Below, piece after piece: positions 19,779 through 28,817 of a DNA stretch of 64,000 bases. Source of the DNA: an uncultured Eubacteriales bacterium. GTDB taxonomy: Bacteria > Bacillota > Clostridia > Oscillospirales > CAG-272. The stretch is from NCBI GenBank assembly GCA_934486825.1, contig CAKSQF010000002.1:62001-126000 (forward strand). The letters are read 5' to 3'. Each line of letters opens with the position of its first letter. Positions within the stretch are counted from its first letter, which is position 1. The notes under the pieces were generated by a model that saw only the letters and a list, made by a program, of their open reading frames with translations, was not told the origin of the DNA and did not search any database. Made by a program: the position numbers and the translations under genes.

Positions 19779-21293
19779 TCAGCCTTCCTCGGCAAATCTC
19801 TGCGTGTATTCGGCGATAACCGCTCTGATGCGCTCCTCATTTTTCTCGGTAAGCTTGCCGGTATCTCTTATTTCGTCGGTTATCTCGCTGTGATTTGCAA
19901 CGACGCTTTCAAGAAAGTCCTTTTCGAACTCCTTGATGCGGTTCAGCGGAATTGATCTGAGCAGATCGTTTACCACGGCATAGATGATGACAACCTGCTG
20001 TTCAACCGGCATAGGCTCGTTCCGACCCTGCTTCAGTATTTCGACAATGCGTTCGCCCTGCGCAAGCCTGCGCTTTGTGTCGTCGTCGAGATCGGACCCG
20101 AACTGCGCAAAAGCCTGAAGCTCGCGGTACTGCGCGTATAAAAGCTTCAACGGTCCGGATACCTTCTTCATTGCTTTGATCTGTGCGTTTCCGCCGACTC
20201 GCGAGACCGAAATTCCCGGGTTTACCGCCGGTTTGATGCCGCTGTGGAACAGCTCGGTTTCAAGGAATATCTGCCCGTCGGTTATCGAAATAACATTGGT
20301 CGGTATATATGCGGATACATCACCCGCCTGCGTTTCGATTATCGGAAGCGCCGTCAGTGAGCCGCCTCCGTATTCGGGAGCGACACGTGCGGCACGTTCG
20401 AGCAACCTTGAATGGAGATAGAATACATCTCCCGGATATGCTTCACGTCCCGGCGGACGGCGTATGAGAAGCGAGAGTGCGCGATAGGCTACCGCGTGCT
20501 TTGACAGATCGTCGTAAACGATAAGCACATCTTTGCCCTTGTGCATAAAAAATTCTCCCATTGCACAGCCGGAATAGGGTGCAATGTATTGCAGAGGGGC
20601 AAGCTCGGACGCGGTTGCGGAAACTACGATCGTATAATCCATCGCTCCGTTTTTGTACAGTGTATCGGTAATCTGTGCAACAGTCGATCGTTTCTGTCCG
20701 ATTGCGACATAAATGCAGATCACGCCCGTGCCGCGCTGGTTTATTATGGTATCTATCGCAACCGATGTTTTGCCGGTCTGCCTGTCGCCGATTATAAGCT
20801 CGCGCTGTCCTCTGCCGATCGGTATCATCGAATCTATCGCTTTGATGCCGGTCTGAAGCGGAACGCTTACCGATTTGCGTTCGATGATTCCGGGCGCAGG
20901 AGCTTCAATCGGAAGTATTCCGTCGGTTTCGATCGGACCCTTGCCGTCAATCGGCTGACCGAGTGCGTCAACGACCCGCCCGATAAGAGCATCACCGACG
21001 GGAACCGAAACGACCTTGCCGGTTCTTTTTACAATGTCGCCCTCGCAGATGCCGTCGTCGCTTCCGAGCATTACAACACTGACATAGGTTTCCTCAAGAT
21101 TGAGAGCCATGCCGTATTCGCCGTTCGAAAAAAGAAGAAGCTCGTTTGACATGCAGCTGTCAAGTCCGTGTACCTTTGCGATGCCGTCCCCGATCTGAAT
21201 TACATAACCGGTTTCATCCTGCTGTATCTTTGATGAATATGTTTTGATTCTGTCCTTAATTACTTTGCTTATGTCGTCTGCATTTATAGGCAT
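19779..21293 (-). CDS. atpA: F-type ATP synthase alpha subunit
   Basis: A 504-residue non-catalytic nucleotide-binding subunit. Walker A is [18 protein letters not shown] near residue 169; [46 protein letters not shown] sequence and the arginine-finger region [18 protein letters not shown] are visible. It forms the F1 hexamer with beta. It is spaced 73 bases from atpH, and the next gene atpG follows almost directly. Confidence 0.98.
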   Translation of the reverse strand: MPINADDISKVIKDRIKTYSSKIQQDETGYVIQIGDGIAKVHGLDSCMSNELLLFSNGEYGMALNLEETYVSVVMLGSDDGICEGDIVKRTGKVVSVPVGDALIGRVVDALGQPIDGKGPIETDGILPIEAPAPGIIERKSVSVPLQTGIKAIDSMIPIGRGQRELIIGDRQTGKTSVAIDTIINQRGTGVICIYVAIGQKRSTVAQITDTLYKNGAMDYTIVVSATASELAPLQYIAPYSGCAMGEFFMHKGKDVLIVYDDLSKHAVAYRALSLLIRRPPGREAYPGDVFYLHSRLLERAARVAPEYGGGSLTALPIIETQAGDVSAYIPTNVISITDGQIFLETELFHSGIKPAVNPGISVSRVGGNAQIKAMKKVSGPLKLLYAQYRELQAFAQFGSDLDDDTKRRLAQGERIVEILKQGRNEPMPVEQQVVIIYAVVNDLLRSIPLNRIKEFEKDFLESVVANHSEITDEIRDTGKLTEKNEERIRAVIAEYTQRFAEEG

Positions 21294-21366
21294 AATATTA
21301 TCTCCGCGCCGCCGTGTGGCGGCATTGATTCAAATGTTTTTTTACCCGACGAATTTCTGCCGTGTT

Positions 21367-21891
21367 TTATTCGGAAAGACCGCTTCTGAAACAGTCGAGA
21401 CTGCCGGCGATGCTTGCATCGGTGCGCGAGTCCGGATATTCGATAATAATACCGCCGAGAATGTCGGGATCAACGCTGTTTTCGAGTATGACCGTCGTAT
21501 GCCGCTCTTTCTCAAGCGATCTTCTGAGTCTTTCGAGTTCATCTCCGTTCATTGGAAGAGCGGTGATCGCTTTGACATGCTCGATTCCGTGCGCATTGTC
21601 ATATTCTGCGGAATAGACCCGTATACAGGCATCAAGCTCCCGTATCTTCCTTGCTTCGGTAAGAATAAGGATAAAATTGAGCGTAAAAGGATGCGCACCC
21701 GTAAGTGCGTCGTATACCACCTTCTGCCGCTCTTCGAGAGGTATTCCCGGGCAGTCAAGAAGCTTTTCGGCATCCTTGTTTCCGGAAAATGACGCGCGGA
21801 TTCCGGACAGCTCGTCTCTTACCCGACCGTCAACACCGGATTCGTGCGCGAGCTCAAAAAGAGCCTTTCCGTAGTTTTCGGAAAAAGTCAT
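21367..21891 (-). CDS. atpH: F-type ATP synthase delta subunit
   Basis: A 174-residue protein, about normal length, with the N-terminal helical domain (FSENYGKALFELAHESG) and C-terminal block VKAITALPMNGDELERL ... DPDILGGIIIEYPDSRTDASIAGSL, the end being family-diagnostic (GGI-x-G/Y-x-x-D-x-x-x-D-x-S). It links F1 to the peripheral stalk. Its ATG overlaps the atpF stop by four bases. Confidence 0.92.
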   Translation of the reverse strand: MTFSENYGKALFELAHESGVDGRVRDELSGIRASFSGNKDAEKLLDCPGIPLEERQKVVYDALTGAHPFTLNFILILTEARKIRELDACIRVYSAEYDNAHGIEHVKAITALPMNGDELERLRRSLEKERHTTVILENSVDPDILGGIIIEYPDSRTDASIAGSLDCFRSGLSE

Positions 21892-22421
21892 GATTTCTTC
21901 TTGCCCTCCGCCTGCTTTTTGCCGCTGTCAACCGAATCGATAAAGCTGTCGATCATCTCACGGTGCTCGTCTTCGCTGACTTCCTTCTTTATTATTGCGG
22001 AAGCGAGCGTAACAGCCATTTCGGATATCTCGTTTTTGACCTCGTTTATCGCATTCTGCTTTTCAAGCTCAATGTTTTCCTCGGCGCGTTCGATGATTCT
22101 GTCGGCTTTGCCGTGTGCGTCGCGCAGAATCTCCTCTTCGGCGAGCTGAGCCTTGCGCGTTGCGCTTCTTACGATCTCGTCGGCTTCTTCCTTTGCCGAC
22201 GACAGCTTCTCGCTGTATTCGGATCTGAGACGGTCTGCTTCGGCGGAAGCCTTCTCCGCATCGCTGTATAACGCCCCGACATCCTTTTCCCGCTTGTCAA
22301 GTATCGCCTTGACAGGCTTGAACAGAATCTTCTTCATAAGCAAAAACAGAATAAGAAGATTTACCCATGTGAATATGATTTCCCATACGTCAATGGTTAC
22401 AAATGAAAGAAATTCTTCCAT
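21888..22421 (-). CDS. atpF: F-type ATP synthase b subunit
   Basis: A 177-residue peripheral-stalk protein: a single N-terminal membrane helix (WEIIFTWVNLLILFLLMKKILF), the conserved KPVKAILDKREKD, then a long charged coiled coil rich in Glu, Lys and Ala. It holds alpha/beta still against rotor torque. Overlaps atpH by four bases (ATGA) and follows atpE by 34 bases. Confidence 0.94.
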   Translation of the reverse strand: MEEFLSFVTIDVWEIIFTWVNLLILFLLMKKILFKPVKAILDKREKDVGALYSDAEKASAEADRLRSEYSEKLSSAKEEADEIVRSATRKAQLAEEEILRDAHGKADRIIERAEENIELEKQNAINEVKNEISEMAVTLASAIIKKEVSEDEHREMIDSFIDSVDSGKKQAEGKKKS

Positions 22422-22455
22422 TGATGCTTAACTCCTTTTATCGTCCTTGTTTTGT

Positions 22456-22776
<321 letters not shown>

Positions 22777-23508
22777 TTACGATTCGTTTGCGTTGGCGAT
22801 GTATACCATCGAAAGCATGCAGAATATATATGCCTGAAGACCGCTCGAGAACAGATCGAAGTAAATCGAAAGCACGGCGGGTATGCCTGCCTGGAATATC
22901 GGTATCGAGCTTATGAAGTCATTCGGGATAAAGGACAGAACAGCCGCGCTGAGCGATGCGAGCGCGGAATACACAAGCTTCGAGATTACAAGTCCGGAAG
23001 CAATGTTTCCGAAGTGACGGAATGCCATTGATACCGGTGTCGATATCGTGCTGATTATGTTGAGCGGGAAGAGAAGGGCAACCGGCTGAAAGAATGATTT
23101 CAGATATGCGAGTATTCCGGTTGTTTTTATTGATACCGTCTGTACTATGAGAAATATGACAAGTCCCCATGCGAGTGTTACGCTGAGGTCCGCGGTTATG
23201 GGACGCATCCCGATAAGACTTGACAGACTTCCGACTGCGGAAATGGTCATGAGAGTTCCGATAAACGGCGCGTAACCCGTGTTGCGCTTGCCCATGGTGT
23301 CCTCCACAAGACCGTAAAGCTTCGAAACAATCAGCTCGGCAACCACCTGTCGCTTTTTTACAGGGCGTTCCTTAAGACCTCTCGTAAGAAACAGACATAT
23401 GCCGACAATCACTGCCATGAGTATCCACATGTTGACGATCGTCTCGGTTATCGGTATTCCTCCGAGAATCGGTATTGTGTAATATATTTTCGGTCCCGAT
23501 ACGTTCAT
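22777..23508 (-). CDS. atpB: F-type ATP synthase a subunit
   Basis: A 243-residue membrane protein with about six helices. The essential rotor-facing Arg lies in SMAFRHFGNIASG (family SLxLRLFGN), and the last helices include FDLFSSGLQAYIFCMLSMVYI. It forms the ion half-channels against the c ring. Start choice: the ATG at 23508 overlaps the stop of the upstream gene by four bases and follows AAGGAA; a GTG at 23526 would add six residues with no clear site. The last residues (YIANANES) are the family's typical end. Confidence 0.94.
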   Translation of the reverse strand: MNVSGPKIYYTIPILGGIPITETIVNMWILMAVIVGICLFLTRGLKERPVKKRQVVAELIVSKLYGLVEDTMGKRNTGYAPFIGTLMTISAVGSLSSLIGMRPITADLSVTLAWGLVIFLIVQTVSIKTTGILAYLKSFFQPVALLFPLNIISTISTPVSMAFRHFGNIASGLVISKLVYSALASLSAAVLSFIPNDFISSIPIFQAGIPAVLSIYFDLFSSGLQAYIFCMLSMVYIANANES

Positions 23509-23897
23509 TTCCGCTTTTCCTTCCACGAATCAATGAGATGTATGGCGACGATGACTATTCTCGGAAAGAGAAAGGGGATCGCAACCGCAATGTAGTTGAA
23601 AACGGGAACCTTTATCGCGATAATGATCGTCGCGGCGATTATCGCAAGTCTTATCAGATATGAAAGCTTCATGAACGACTTGCCGTTTCCCGCATCCTCT
23701 TTTTCGACTATGCGGACGACCGAATAGGTGAGAAACAAATGGTTGATGATTGTAACCGTCGCGCCGAGAAGGGCACCGGTTATAACCTTGTAGCTGAATT
23801 TTCCGATCAGCGCAAAGACCGCGACCATAATTGCCGTCATTATCAGTACGCCGATCGCCATTTTTCGAAATTCGGCTCTGAGATCGGAATTCAACAT
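23505..23897 (-). CDS. ATP synthase subunit I-like membrane protein
   Basis: A 130-residue protein with four hydrophobic segments (IGVLIMTAIMVAVFALI, ITGALLGATVTIINHLFLTY, IRLAIIAATIIIAIKVP, YIAVAIPFLFPRIVIVAIHL). GALLGATVTIINHLFL resembles the Gly-rich and Asn-containing motif of the AtpI family (GxxxGxxxxxxNFxxL), which helps c-ring assembly or Mg2+ supply. Its position directly before atpB with a four-base overlap supports the call. Confidence 0.75.
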   Translation of the reverse strand: MLNSDLRAEFRKMAIGVLIMTAIMVAVFALIGKFSYKVITGALLGATVTIINHLFLTYSVVRIVEKEDAGNGKSFMKLSYLIRLAIIAATIIIAIKVPVFNYIAVAIPFLFPRIVIVAIHLIDSWKEKRK

Positions 23898-23917
23898 GCT
23901 TTTTTCCTTTTCGTAAT

Positions 23918-24214
23918 TTATTTGTGATCTTCGTCCGAGTCCGTCCGGTTGTCGCTGTCCGACTCTGCGGATTTGTCACCGTCGGATTTTGCAACCATGT
24001 GGATGTACCTGAACATTCCGTAGAATCCGGACAGAACCCCGAGAACTATGCCGATAACCATGAAATAATCGGGAGCATGACACTTTTTTATCAGCAGATA
24101 TGCCGCAATAATGCATACGGCAACATTTGTTACAAAAATAATGGGTGCCTGTACATATGCGGTGTAGGCGTACACTATTCTCGACAGCACGCTCTTATTG
24201 TTGCCCTTTTTCAC
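23918..24214 (-). CDS. AtpZ/AtpI-like small membrane protein, first gene of the atp operon
   Basis: A 98-residue protein with two membrane helices (APIIFVTNVAVCIIAAYLLI and FMVIGIVLGVLSGFYGMFRYIHMV) and an Asp/Ser/Glu-rich tail. Two-helix proteins with the G-x3-G-x4-G pattern at this position are the AtpZ (Ca/Mg-associated) type. The GTG at 24214 follows AGGAG with an eight-base spacer, better than a TTG at 24256 with no site. Assignment rests mostly on place and topology. Confidence 0.7.
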   Translation of the reverse strand: MKKGNNKSVLSRIVYAYTAYVQAPIIFVTNVAVCIIAAYLLIKKCHAPDYFMVIGIVLGVLSGFYGMFRYIHMVAKSDGDKSAESDSDNRTDSDEDHK

Positions 24215-24308
24215 TGTAAGCACTCCTGTTTTAATCTGATTTTTCGATTGTCGCAAACAAAAGCAAAGACAAAGTTTCGGAACAGATGTCCGTTTACTCT
24301 TCCGGATA

Positions 24309-24337
24309 ATTATAAACTGATTTTACGGAAAATGCAA
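24309..24337 (-). promoter_or_regulatory. Promoter of the atp operon
   Basis: On the minus strand: TTGCAT, 17-base spacer, TATAAT, about 95 bases before the first atp start codon. The -35 lies inside a 15-base word (CGGAAAATGCAATAG on the plus strand, 24326-24340) that recurs exactly at the potA promoter. Confidence 0.8.
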
Positions 24338-24470
24338 TAGGCAAAATGTAAAAATTGAAAGAATAATTTCAAAAAACACCTTTCTTTGTCTGATACGGCG
24401 CAGAAAAATGAGCCGCGGACGAGACAACGGATAAATGTTCAAATTTCGACAATATAAGGGGGTAAACCTA

Positions 24471-24499
24471 TTGACAAGAAGAAAATAAACGTGTATAAT
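24471..24499 (+). promoter_or_regulatory. Consensus sigma-A promoter of the hydrogenase operon
   Basis: TTGACA, 17-base spacer, TATAAT: a perfect match to the consensus in both boxes and spacing. It predicts a start near 24506 and a leader of about 92 bases before hydC. Such a strong core promoter suggests high expression checked by a repressor; see the dyad at 24505-24532. Confidence 0.93.
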
Positions 24500-24504
24500 A
24501 TTCA

Positions 24505-24532
24505 ATATGTGTTGTATCGATACATCGCATAT
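24505..24532 (+). promoter_or_regulatory. 28-base dyad over the hyd transcription start, candidate operator
   Basis: The sequence is symmetric about the middle of TGTATCGATACA (24513-24524, perfect), extending to ATATG ... CATAT at the ends. Of 14 base pairs only two fail: positions 10/27 (T opposite G) and 12/25 (T opposite T). It begins six bases after the -10 box, an ideal place for a repressor. It does not match the Rex consensus (TTGTTAA-N4-TTAACAA-like). It could also fold as an RNA hairpin at the mRNA 5' end. Confidence 0.65.
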
Positions 24533-24597
24533 GTATTATCGGTCACATAAACGTAAAAAACCGCAGAAAGTGGCGGAAAACATTAAGGAGGGCTATC

Positions 24598-25089
24598 ATG
24601 GCTCATTTAAGCGAAGCAGCAATAGCTAAGATCACCGATATCTGTGACAGATACAAAGGTGAGAGAACACCCTTGATGATGATTTTGAGCGACATTCAGA
24701 AGGAATACGGTTACATACCGCTTGAGGTTCAGGAGCTTGTCTCCGAAAAGACCGGTACGAGCGTTGCCGAGATATACGGCGTCGTTACCTTCTACTCGTT
24801 CTTCTCTCTCAAGCCCAAGGGAAAGTACATTATCGGCTGTTGTCTCGGAACCGCGTGCTATGTTAAAGGCGCACAGCAGGTCATCGACAAGTTTTCGGAG
24901 ATTCTCGGAATCAATCCGGGTGAAACAACAGACGACGGTTTGTTCACTATTGACGCACTCCGTTGTATCGGCGCATGCGGAATCGCACCGGCGGTTTCGA
25001 TAAACGGAAAGGTTTACCCCAAGGTTCAGGTTAATGCTGTTCCCGGTATTATCGAAGAGCTTCGGGCAGAAGGAGGAGATAACCTATGA
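24598..25089 (+). CDS. hydC: Bifurcating-type hydrogenase NuoE-like [2Fe-2S] subunit
   Basis: A 163-residue protein of the NuoE/24-kDa thioredoxin-like ferredoxin family. Helical N terminus (LSDIQKEYGYIPLEVQELV, GTSVAEIYGVVTFYSFFSL), then the four [2Fe-2S] ligands in CCLGTACYVKGA and ALRCIGACGIAPAVSING. It shuttles electrons within the NAD-linked hydrogenase complex in the cytoplasm. AAGGAGG precedes the ATG. First gene of hydCBA; its stop overlaps the hydB start by four bases. Named by analogy with Thermotoga HydABC and Desulfovibrio Hnd. Confidence 0.92.
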   Translation: MAHLSEAAIAKITDICDRYKGERTPLMMILSDIQKEYGYIPLEVQELVSEKTGTSVAEIYGVVTFYSFFSLKPKGKYIIGCCLGTACYVKGAQQVIDKFSEILGINPGETTDDGLFTIDALRCIGACGIAPAVSINGKVYPKVQVNAVPGIIEELRAEGGDNL

Positions 25090-26969
25090 TCAGAAGCTTT
25101 GATGAACTCAGTAAAAGACAGGAAAGCTGCACGGCCTGCCTGAACGGAAAATATACCGGTGAGTCGGGGAAGCGTGCGGTCGTTCTTTGCGGCGGTACCG
25201 GATGCCTTTCTTCGAATTCTGCGGAAATAAGGAAAAAATTCGAAAGACTTGTTGAAGAAAACGGACTTTCGGACAAGGTTACCGTAAATCAGGTCGGATG
25301 CTTCGGGTTCTGCTCGCAGGGTCCCTTTGTAAAGATATACCCCGAAGACACCCTTTACAGACTCGTAAAGCTTGAGGATGTCGAAGAGATCGTGGAAAAG
25401 GATCTGATCGGCGGCGAAGTCGTTGAAAGACTTCTTTATGTCGATCCCGCAACAAAGCAGAAGGTCGCAAAGCAGGACGATATCAACTTCTATAAGAAAC
25501 AGGTCCGTATCGCACTGCACGGCTGCGGATCGATAGACCCCGAAAATATTGATGAAGCGCTCGGTGCCGGTGCATTCCGCGGACTTGTGAACGCACTTAA
25601 AATGGATCGCGCCGATGTCATAAAGCAGGTGCTTGATTCGGGACTGCGCGGCAGAGGCGGCGGCGGATTCCCGACCGGCAGAAAGTGGCAGTTTGCGTAT
25701 GCTCAGCCGGACGGCGAGAAGTATGTCGTATGTAACGGAGACGAGGGTGACCCCGGCGCATTCATGGACCGCTCCATTCTTGAGGGAAATCCTCTTGCCG
25801 TTGTAGAGGGTATGATGATCGCCGGATATGCGATCGGCGCACAGAACGGCTATTTCTATGTCCGTGCCGAATACCCGATTGCAGTCAACCGTCTGAAGAT
25901 CGCGATCCGTCAGGCAGAGGAACTCGGGCTTCTCGGAGACAACATACTCGGAACGGGATTTTCCTTCCGTGCTCATATCAGACTCGGTGCGGGCGCATTC
26001 GTCTGCGGCGAGGAAACGGCACTTCTCAATTCAATCGAAGGTAAGAGAGGTATGCCCCGTCCCCGTCCTCCGTTCCCGGCAGTCAAGGGTCTGTGGCAGT
26101 GCCCGACCATCGTCAATAATGTCGAAACACTTGCCTGCGTTCCTTACATACTCCGTAACGGTGTCGAAGCGTTCACAAAATACGGTACCGAAAAGTCAAA
26201 GGGAACCAAGGTGTTCGCTCTCGGCGGTAAGGTCAATAACGTCGGACTTGTTGAGGTTCCCATGGGAACGACTCTCCGCGAGCTGATCTATGATATCGGC
26301 GGCGGAATTCCGAACGGCAAAAAATTCAAGGCAATACAGACAGGCGGTCCTTCGGGCGGATGCCTTACGGAAAAGGACCTCGATGCCGAGATCGATTTCG
26401 ATAATCTCGTCGCTAAGGGTTCGATGATGGGTTCGGGCGGAGCTATCGTAATGGATGAAGATAACTGCATGGTCGATGTTGCAAAATTCTATATGGAATT
26501 TATCTGCGACGAGTCCTGCGGAAAGTGCTCACCCTGCCGTATAGGCACAAGAAGACTTCTCGAATATCTGAATAAGATAACCGAAGGCAAGTCCACGATG
26601 AAAGACCTTAAAGAGCTTGAAGAGCTTGCCGAAACGATAAAGGTCGGATCGCTTTGCGCGCTTGGACAGACTGCCGCAAACCCGGTTCTTTCAACGCTTA
26701 CTCACTTCCGCGACGAATATGTTGCACATATAGTCGATAAGAAGTGCCCGGCACATGTCTGCAAGAAGCTTATGCAGTATCATATAGACAGGGATAAGTG
26801 CCTCGGATGCGGTCTCTGCGAAAGACAGTGTCCCGTAAACGCAATATCAAAGACCGACTATGTGGCTCCGAAACATAAGCTGCCGTCACGCGAGATCGAT
26901 ATGAACAAGTGTATCAAGTGCGGTATGTGTATAGCTTCCTGTAAGTTCAAGGCAATCGAAAAGAAGTAA
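25086..26969 (+). CDS. hydB: Bifurcating-type hydrogenase NuoF-like NADH/FMN subunit
   Basis: A 627-residue protein. N-terminal thioredoxin-like [2Fe-2S] domain (VVLCGGTGCLSS ... NQVGCFGFCSQGP, residues about 30-80), NuoF core with the NADH site GLRGRGGGGFPTGRKW and FMN site NGDEGDPGAFMDRSI (about 180-230), an SLBB region, the [4Fe-4S] motif CGKCSPCRIGTRR near 480, and two C-terminal ferredoxin clusters CLGCGLCERQCP and CIKCGMCIASC. This layout matches HydB of electron-bifurcating hydrogenases, which split electrons between NADH and ferredoxin. Bifurcation itself is inferred. It lies between hydC and hydA with tight spacing. Confidence 0.94.
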   Translation: MIRSFDELSKRQESCTACLNGKYTGESGKRAVVLCGGTGCLSSNSAEIRKKFERLVEENGLSDKVTVNQVGCFGFCSQGPFVKIYPEDTLYRLVKLEDVEEIVEKDLIGGEVVERLLYVDPATKQKVAKQDDINFYKKQVRIALHGCGSIDPENIDEALGAGAFRGLVNALKMDRADVIKQVLDSGLRGRGGGGFPTGRKWQFAYAQPDGEKYVVCNGDEGDPGAFMDRSILEGNPLAVVEGMMIAGYAIGAQNGYFYVRAEYPIAVNRLKIAIRQAEELGLLGDNILGTGFSFRAHIRLGAGAFVCGEETALLNSIEGKRGMPRPRPPFPAVKGLWQCPTIVNNVETLACVPYILRNGVEAFTKYGTEKSKGTKVFALGGKVNNVGLVEVPMGTTLRELIYDIGGGIPNGKKFKAIQTGGPSGGCLTEKDLDAEIDFDNLVAKGSMMGSGGAIVMDEDNCMVDVAKFYMEFICDESCGKCSPCRIGTRRLLEYLNKITEGKSTMKDLKELEELAETIKVGSLCALGQTAANPVLSTLTHFRDEYVAHIVDKKCPAHVCKKLMQYHIDRDKCLGCGLCERQCPVNAISKTDYVAPKHKLPSREIDMNKCIKCGMCIASCKFKAIEKK

Positions 26970-26982
26970 GGGGGAAATGCAG

Positions 26983-28749
26983 ATGTCAAAGATAAATATA
27001 AAAATTGAGGGCGTTCCCTATCAGGTGGATGCCGGACTTACGGTACTTGAAGCCGCCAGAGAGTGCGGCTATGAAATTCCTTCTCTCTGTACATATAATC
27101 ACGGAGAGTGCAATCAGGGTTCCTGCCGCGTCTGCCTCGTTGAGGCAACCGGAGCACGCGGACTTGTCGCGTCGTGTGTATACCCTGTAAATGAGGGTAT
27201 GGAAATCACAATTTCCTCTCCCAAGGCAGTTGCCGCACGCCGCGCGTCTGTTGAGCTTCTTCTTTCGAATCACTCCATGAAGTGCCAGCAGTGCGATAAG
27301 AATGAGAAGTGTGAGCTTCTTCATGTCGCAAGACTTACGGGTGCAAGAGAAGATATGTATGAAGGAACAAAGACTCCCACCACTCTCGACCGTCTTACTC
27401 CGTCTATAATAAGAGACACATCAAAGTGCGTGCTCTGCGGAAGATGCGTTGCAAGATGTGCAAATGCACACGGTGAAGGCGTGCTTTCCTTCCAGAACCG
27501 CGGATTCAGAACAATTGTCGGACCCGCCGAAAACAGGTCGTTTGCAAATTCTCCCTGTATCATGTGCGGTCAGTGCGTAAGCGTATGTCCTACCGGTGCG
27601 CTTATGGAAAAGAGCGAAATAGATAAGGTTGACGACGCGTTCAGATCGGGAAAATATGTTGTTGTCCAGACTGCTCCCGCTGTTCGTGCGGCTCTCGGTG
27701 AAGAATTCGGTATGAAGATCGGTACGCCCGTGACCGGTAAGATGGTTGCGGCACTCAGACGTCTCGGATTCAGAAAGGTGTTCGATACCGATTATGCGGC
27801 AGACCTTACAATAATGGAAGAGGCAACCGAGCTTCTCGGTAGGATAAAGAATGGCGGGGTACTCCCGATGATAACCTCCTGCTCGCCCGGATGGGTAAAC
27901 TATGCCGAGTATCACTACGGTGATTGCCTCGATCATATATCGAGCTGTAAGTCTCCCCATGAGATGCAGGGTGCGATCCTCAAGCATTATTACGCCAAGA
28001 AGATCGGTGTCGCTCCCGAGGATATGTATGTTGTCTCTATCATGCCCTGTACCGCGAAGAAGTTTGAAAAGGAAAGAGAACAGCTTAAGACGGAAGGTCT
28101 TGCCGATGTCGATGCGGTTCTTACCACAAGAGAGCTCGGAAAGCTTATAAAGAGAAGCGGTATAAACTTCGCAAAGCTTCCCGATGAGGATTTTGACCGC
28201 GATATAGTAGGCGATTATTCGGGTGCCGGTGTAATCTTCGGTGTTACCGGCGGTGTTATGGAAGCGGCTCTTCGTACCGCTGCATTCGTGCTCACAGGTA
28301 AGGAGCATGAGGGAGTCGAGTTCAAGGAAGTGCGCGGATTTGACGGTATCAAGGAAGCAACCTTTGATCTTAACGGACTTGAGCTGAATGTTGCGGTTGC
28401 TCACGGAATGAAGAACGCCAAGGTGCTTCTTGATGATATCCGTGCGGGAAAGAGCAAGTATCAGTTTATCGAGATCATGGGATGCCCCGGCGGATGTATC
28501 AACGGCGGCGGACAGCCTTATGTCAGACCCTGCTTCCTGCCCGATGAAGATATCGACATAGTTGATACCTATAAGCAGAAGAGAGCAAACGCACTCTATT
28601 CCGAGGATGAGAGACAGACCGTGCGTCAGTCGCATAACAATCCTCAGATAAAGGCGCTTTACGACGAGTTTCTCGGCGAGCCGAATTCGCACCTTGCACA
28701 TGAGCTTCTTCATACAAGCTATGCGGCAAGAAAGCCGTTCGGCAACTGA
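26983..28749 (+). CDS. hydA: [FeFe]-hydrogenase catalytic subunit
   Basis: A 588-residue enzyme that makes or oxidises H2. N-terminal [2Fe-2S] (CTYNHGECNQGSCRVC), a Cys/His [4Fe-4S] region (CQQCDKNEKCELL), two ferredoxin clusters (CVLCGRCVARC, CIMCGQCVSVCP), then the H-cluster motifs: L1 TSCSPGWVNYAE near 300, CKSPHEM, L2 MPCTAKKFEKE near 353, and L3 MGCPGGCINGGGQP near 500. All four H-cluster cysteines are present. No extra C-terminal [2Fe-2S] domain as in Thermotoga HydA; length is closer to HndD. Start: ATG 26983 lies eight bases after GGGGG, ATG 26977 only two. No maturases (HydEFG) are in the window. Confidence 0.96.
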   Translation: MSKINIKIEGVPYQVDAGLTVLEAARECGYEIPSLCTYNHGECNQGSCRVCLVEATGARGLVASCVYPVNEGMEITISSPKAVAARRASVELLLSNHSMKCQQCDKNEKCELLHVARLTGAREDMYEGTKTPTTLDRLTPSIIRDTSKCVLCGRCVARCANAHGEGVLSFQNRGFRTIVGPAENRSFANSPCIMCGQCVSVCPTGALMEKSEIDKVDDAFRSGKYVVVQTAPAVRAALGEEFGMKIGTPVTGKMVAALRRLGFRKVFDTDYAADLTIMEEATELLGRIKNGGVLPMITSCSPGWVNYAEYHYGDCLDHISSCKSPHEMQGAILKHYYAKKIGVAPEDMYVVSIMPCTAKKFEKEREQLKTEGLADVDAVLTTRELGKLIKRSGINFAKLPDEDFDRDIVGDYSGAGVIFGVTGGVMEAALRTAAFVLTGKEHEGVEFKEVRGFDGIKEATFDLNGLELNVAVAHGMKNAKVLLDDIRAGKSKYQFIEIMGCPGGCINGGGQPYVRPCFLPDEDIDIVDTYKQKRANALYSEDERQTVRQSHNNPQIKALYDEFLGEPNSHLAHELLHTSYAARKPFGN

Positions 28750-28761
28750 TAACGAAAAGTC

Positions 28762-28798
28762 AAAAAAAATTCCGATGCATCTGCACCGGAATTTTTTT
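28762..28798. terminator. Bidirectional terminator between hydA and potD
   Basis: A 12-bp outer stem (AAAAAAATTCCG and complement) plus an inner TGC/GCA stem after one mismatch, with A and T runs at the ends. It serves two convergent operons. Confidence 0.88.
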
Positions 28799-28817
28799 AT
28801 CCTTGAGTATTGTGATC

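Larger units (their letters stand above)
24215..24597. other. Divergent regulatory region between the atp and hyd operons
   Basis: These 383 bases hold no gene that I can support. They contain the minus-strand atp promoter, the plus-strand hyd promoter, a 28-base dyad at the hyd transcription start, and A/T-rich sequence between them. Each promoter is listed separately. Confidence 0.85.

Noticed and set aside
24505..24532. Rex operator at the hydrogenase promoter
   Set aside because: The dyad core TGTATCGATACA does not fit the Rex pattern with TTGT and ACAA ends around an A/T centre, so the regulator is left unnamed.
28478..28520. Unusual L3 motif MGCPGGC in the hydrogenase
   Set aside because: Gly in place of Ala before the Cys is found in other NAD(P)-linked hydrogenases as far as I recall, so it is not treated as a novelty.
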